Shown: piece after piece, positions 61,513-64,000 of the stretch
Numbering within the stretch: the stretch's first letter is position 1
Layout of the letters: every line of letters starts with the position of its first letter
DNA from: a marine actinobacterium MedAcidi-G3
GTDB taxonomy: Bacteria; Actinomycetota; Acidimicrobiia; Acidimicrobiales; Poriferisodalaceae
Reading direction: 5' to 3'
Length of the DNA stretch: 64,000 nt
Assembly (NCBI GenBank): GCA_000817105.1
Contig: JUEP01000007.1
Location: 52,811-116,810, forward strand
Notes under the pieces: generated by a model
Database searches by the model: none
Seen by the model: the letters and a program-made list of their open reading frames with translations, nothing else
What the model was told of the DNA's origin: nothing
Made by a program: the position numbers and the translations under genes

Positions 61513-62655
61513 GTGGCTGTTTCGTTGTTTTCAACCTTGGAAGACCTTGAGGCCGAATTAGGCGGCTTGGAGTCAAAACGGATTCTTGTCAGATGTGATT
61601 TCAACGTTCCGATTAAGGACGGTGGGATTGCTGATGATATGCGGATTCGGGCCGCCCTACCGACTCTGCTCTGGCTCCTAGAACGGGGAGCTTCGGTGGT
61701 GATTGGAACTCATTTCGGCCGCCCGGAAGGCAAATATGATGAGCGTTACTCAACTCAACTTTTGAAACCCCGGGTTGAAGAACTAGCTCCAGGAGTCGAG
61801 CTATTGGAGAATTTGCGTTTCAACGCAGGCGAAGTTGCTAACGATCAAGAATTCGTTGATTTTCTGATTGGAGGAGCAGGAGGTCAGGCGTTCGATGGTT
61901 ATGTCAACGATGCCTTCGGCGTTTCTCATAGAGCGCATGCTTCAGTTGTGGGTCCCCCTAGACAACTGCCTTCCGCCGCCGGCCGGTTATTGGAAACAGA
62001 AATCGAAGTCCTCGGTAATCTGCGCTCTTCGCCGAAGCGTCCATTCGTAGCTGTATTGGGTGGTGCCAAAGTCAGTGACAAGCTCGGTGTTATAGAAGCC
62101 CTTCTCGAGGTAGTCGACCGATTACTCATCGGCGGAGGCATGTGTTTTACCTTCTTAAAGGCTATGGGGTTTAGTGTCGGTGACTCCTTATGTGAGGATG
62201 ACCAGGTGGAAACCTGCAAGAGAATTATTGAGGGTGGTGCCTCGATTCTTCTGCCCAATGACATAACTGCTTTGAGTCCGGATGGAGTGATTGGAGCCGG
62301 TAATGGCGAAGTCCGCCAGATGGGCTGCTCAATACCGGACGGGTGGAAGGGGCTTGACATCGGGCCTGGTAGCGCAGCGGAATTCAGTGACGCGCTGCAC
62401 GAAGCTCGAACAGTCTTCTGGAATGGGCCGATGGGGATGTTTGAAGATAGTCGGTTTGCTGCCGGGACACGATCTGTAGCGCAAGCATTGGCTGATAGCC
62501 GGGCTTTCTCGGTTGTGGGTGGCGGCGACAGCGCTGCAGCGGTCGCCGACGTCGGCCTAACCCCTTATATGGACCACATAAGCACTGGAGGAGGCGCCAG
62601 TCTCGAATTTCTTGAACTGGGCGACCTGCCCGGGCTGCAAGCTCTTAGGAAATAA
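61513..62655 (+). CDS. pgk: Phosphoglycerate kinase
   Basis: Transfers phosphate from 1,3-BPG to ADP. 380 residues from GTG 61513, a little short for the family. RILVRCDFNVPIKDGGIADDMRIRAALPTLLWLLERGASVVIGTHFGRPEG (substrate site), ELLENLRFNAGEVAND, VNDAFGVSHRAHASVVG, VLGGAKVSDKLGVIEALL, MCFTFLKAMG, WNGPMGMFE and GGGDSAAAV (nucleotide loop). It lies 7 nt after gap. Confidence 0.97.
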   Translation: MAVSLFSTLEDLEAELGGLESKRILVRCDFNVPIKDGGIADDMRIRAALPTLLWLLERGASVVIGTHFGRPEGKYDERYSTQLLKPRVEELAPGVELLENLRFNAGEVANDQEFVDFLIGGAGGQAFDGYVNDAFGVSHRAHASVVGPPRQLPSAAGRLLETEIEVLGNLRSSPKRPFVAVLGGAKVSDKLGVIEALLEVVDRLLIGGGMCFTFLKAMGFSVGDSLCEDDQVETCKRIIEGGASILLPNDITALSPDGVIGAGNGEVRQMGCSIPDGWKGLDIGPGSAAEFSDALHEARTVFWNGPMGMFEDSRFAAGTRSVAQALADSRAFSVVGGGDSAAAVADVGLTPYMDHISTGGGASLEFLELGDLPGLQALRK

Positions 62656-62664
62656 GGAATTTAT

Positions 62665-63435
62665 ATGTCGCGTATTCCCTTGATCTCTGGAAATTGGAAA
62701 ATGAATCTCAACCATTTCGAAGCGATCCAATTGGTGCAAAAGCTGAGCTACGAACTTAGAAACCATGACTATGAGAGTGTCGAAGTTTCCGTGCATCCGC
62801 CTTTCACTAACATTCGTTCGATACAAACAGTGATTGATGCGGATCGGATGAAGTTTCAGCTGGGCGCTCAAAACTGCCATGCTGAGGCATCAGGCGCGTT
62901 TACCGGCGATGTGTCTCCAGCAATGCTTCAAAAACTTGATGTTGATTATGTGATCGTCGGTCATAGCGAACGGCGAGCTTTTAGTGGCGAAACTAACGAA
63001 CTTGTCGCAGCGAAAGCGAGCTCAGTCTTTGCACATAGCATGATCCCTATTGTGTGCGTTGGGGAGATGTTGGAGCAGAGAGAGAACGGGGAAGCCGAAG
63101 AGATCGTTGAGGCACAGGTCAGAGGCAGCCTCGCAGACTTGAGTAAAGACCAGTTGAGTGAAGTTGTCATTGCCTATGAGCCAGTCTGGGCTATAGGCAC
63201 CGGCCAGACAGCTTCAGCCGACGATGCTCAAGCCATGTGTTGCTACATAAGAACCGTTGTGGGGAGCATTCATGGCCCAGCACAAACAAAAGTTCGAATT
63301 CAATATGGTGGATCAGTCAACGGATCGAATGCGGCTGAGTTGATGGCCATGGAAGACATCGACGGAGCTTTAGTAGGCGGAGCCTCGCTAGAAGCAGCGG
63401 CGTTCGCTCGGATCGTAAGCTTCCAGGAGGTCTAG
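62665..63435 (+). CDS. tpiA: Triosephosphate isomerase
   Basis: Interconverts DHAP and G3P. 256 residues. SGNWKMNLNHFEAIQL with catalytic Lys, VIVGHSERRAFSGETNE with the His, IVCVGEMLEQRENG, VIAYEPVWAIGTGQTAS with the Glu (loop 6), and IQYGGSVNGSNAAELMAMEDIDGALVGGASL. AAGGA precedes the ATG. It ends the glycolytic operon. Confidence 0.98.
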   Translation: MSRIPLISGNWKMNLNHFEAIQLVQKLSYELRNHDYESVEVSVHPPFTNIRSIQTVIDADRMKFQLGAQNCHAEASGAFTGDVSPAMLQKLDVDYVIVGHSERRAFSGETNELVAAKASSVFAHSMIPIVCVGEMLEQRENGEAEEIVEAQVRGSLADLSKDQLSEVVIAYEPVWAIGTGQTASADDAQAMCCYIRTVVGSIHGPAQTKVRIQYGGSVNGSNAAELMAMEDIDGALVGGASLEAAAFARIVSFQEV

Positions 63436-63438
63436 AGT
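63433..63438 (+). promoter_or_regulatory. Leaderless -10 (TAGAGT) for the thioredoxin-like gene
   Basis: TAGAGT overlaps the tpiA stop and is followed by 6 nt and ATG at 63445. Confidence 0.55.
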
Positions 63439-63444
63439 CGTCGT

Positions 63445-64000
63445 ATGGCTCTTAGAGATTCGAAAACAGAACGTCCCGTGTTGTCGGATGGTCTAGTTGC
63501 GATTGTTAAACGCGACTGTCCAACCTGCGTGGATGTGGTCCCGGTACTCGAGGAGCTCTCTCTGCGAGGCCCTGGAGTGACCGTCTACACCCAAGATGAC
63601 CCGTCTTTTCCTGATTCGGTCGAAACGCTGATTTATGACGAAGACCTTGAAATGTCCTGGCATTATGAGGTTGAAACTGTGCCGACATTGATGTTTATTC
63701 AAGACGGCAAAGAAATGGCTCGAACAGTGGGATGGAGCCGCTCTCATTGGGAAGCGCTAACAGGAGTCGATGATCTCGGTCTAGGGCTGCCAGAAATGCG
63801 GCCGGGTTGCGGATCGTTATCGGTGGATCCAAATCTGGCGGACGGTTTGAGTTTGAAGTTCGGATCCACAGCCCTGAAGAGTCGACGGGTAGAGATAGCA
63901 ACTCTCGAAGACGAGTTCGACGCGCTCTTCGATAGGGGTTGGTCCGATGGTTTGCCGGTGGTTCCACCTACGGAGGAACGGGTGGCGAGAATGTTGCAGG
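63445..64000 (+). CDS. Thioredoxin-like protein with extra C-terminal domain, partial
   Basis: Runs off the right edge; 185 codons are open with no stop, and it is absent from the ORF track. The first 100 residues are thioredoxin-like: VAIVKRDCPTCVDVVPVLEEL with CPTC as the redox pair and ETVPTLMFIQDGKEMARTVGW with the cis-Pro. After about residue 105 comes a second, different region (MRPGCGSLSVDPNL... DRGWSDGLPVVPPTEERVARML). The WSDGLPVVPPTEERV phrase recalls the N-terminal part of UGSC-type (seleno)proteins, but this is recollection, not proof. Confidence 0.8.
   Translation, partial: MALRDSKTERPVLSDGLVAIVKRDCPTCVDVVPVLEELSLRGPGVTVYTQDDPSFPDSVETLIYDEDLEMSWHYEVETVPTLMFIQDGKEMARTVGWSRSHWEALTGVDDLGLGLPEMRPGCGSLSVDPNLADGLSLKFGSTALKSRRVEIATLEDEFDALFDRGWSDGLPVVPPTEERVARMLQ

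Overview
The window looks like a slice of an actinobacterial chromosome, most likely a mid-GC member of the Acidimicrobiia (a marine, compact-genome lineage would fit, but that is inference). The evidence is a set of lineage markers: a bacterial proteasome activator (bpa), mycothiol synthase (mshD) with a mycothiol-dependent formaldehyde dehydrogenase (mscR), an F420-type luciferase-like oxidoreductase, menaquinone genes, a DUF4193-like zinc protein, an ANTAR response regulator, a type-2 (eukaryote-like) IleRS, and very frequent GTG/TTG starts. Genes are packed tightly with many ATGA/GTGA overlaps. No gene-free stretch exceeds 300 bases, and I see no phage, insertion sequence, CRISPR array or other foreign island.

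Layout. 1-9.1 kb: partial ileS (minus), a DksA/TraR-like protein with a lysine/alanine repeat tail, lspA-rluD, a phosphodiesterase-like protein, bpa with a 27-aa coupled small ORF, a nitroreductase and two unknowns. 9.1-16.9 kb: LLM oxidoreductase, menA, menG, a MaoC hydratase, rlmN, a VIT-family transporter, mshD, nth and a CitE-like lyase. 17-22 kb: hisDCBHAF as a tightly overlapping operon. 22-25.5 kb: acyl-CoA synthetase, small oxidative or unknown proteins, a hydrolase and a lone GroES. 25.5-33.1 kb: tryptophan genes (fused trpEG, ygfZ, a monooxygenase-like protein, trpC, trpF, trpB, trpA) ending in a small HxHxH protein and a cytochrome c. 33-39.4 kb: 1-Cys Bcp, fabZ, azlCD, then the minus-strand fatty-acid operon fabD-fabH-fabG-acpP-fabF. 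39.6 kb: tRNA-Leu(CAA). 39.7-50.6 kb: SDR, O-methyltransferase, ANTAR regulator, polA, methyltransferase, rpsA, coaE, EamA transporter, SDR, DUF4193-like. 50.7-58.8 kb: uvrB, mscR, uvrA, uvrC. 58.8-64 kb: methyltransferase, rapZ, gap, pgk, tpiA and a partial thioredoxin-like gene.

How it works together. The window is mostly core metabolism: histidine and tryptophan synthesis, fatty acid synthesis, lower glycolysis, nucleotide excision repair, menaquinone and redox defence. The most striking signal is regulatory. At least 20 transcription units have a TANNNT -10 hexamer exactly 6 or 7 nt before the start codon with no Shine-Dalgarno, the signature of leaderless mRNA. The same geometry also marks short leaderless ORFs (10 to 21 codons) in front of rpsA, menA and mscR. 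In rpsA and menA the mini-ORF stop overlaps the gene start, which suggests coupling of a leaderless mini-ORF to an SD-poor gene. A weaker 7-codon example precedes ileS. These mini-ORFs, a palindromic bidirectional -10 between a hydrolase and groES, a FabD carrying a degenerate biotinyl-like tail, an N-terminally shortened MshD, and rapZ sitting directly beside gap without yvcK and whiA are the points I would follow up first.
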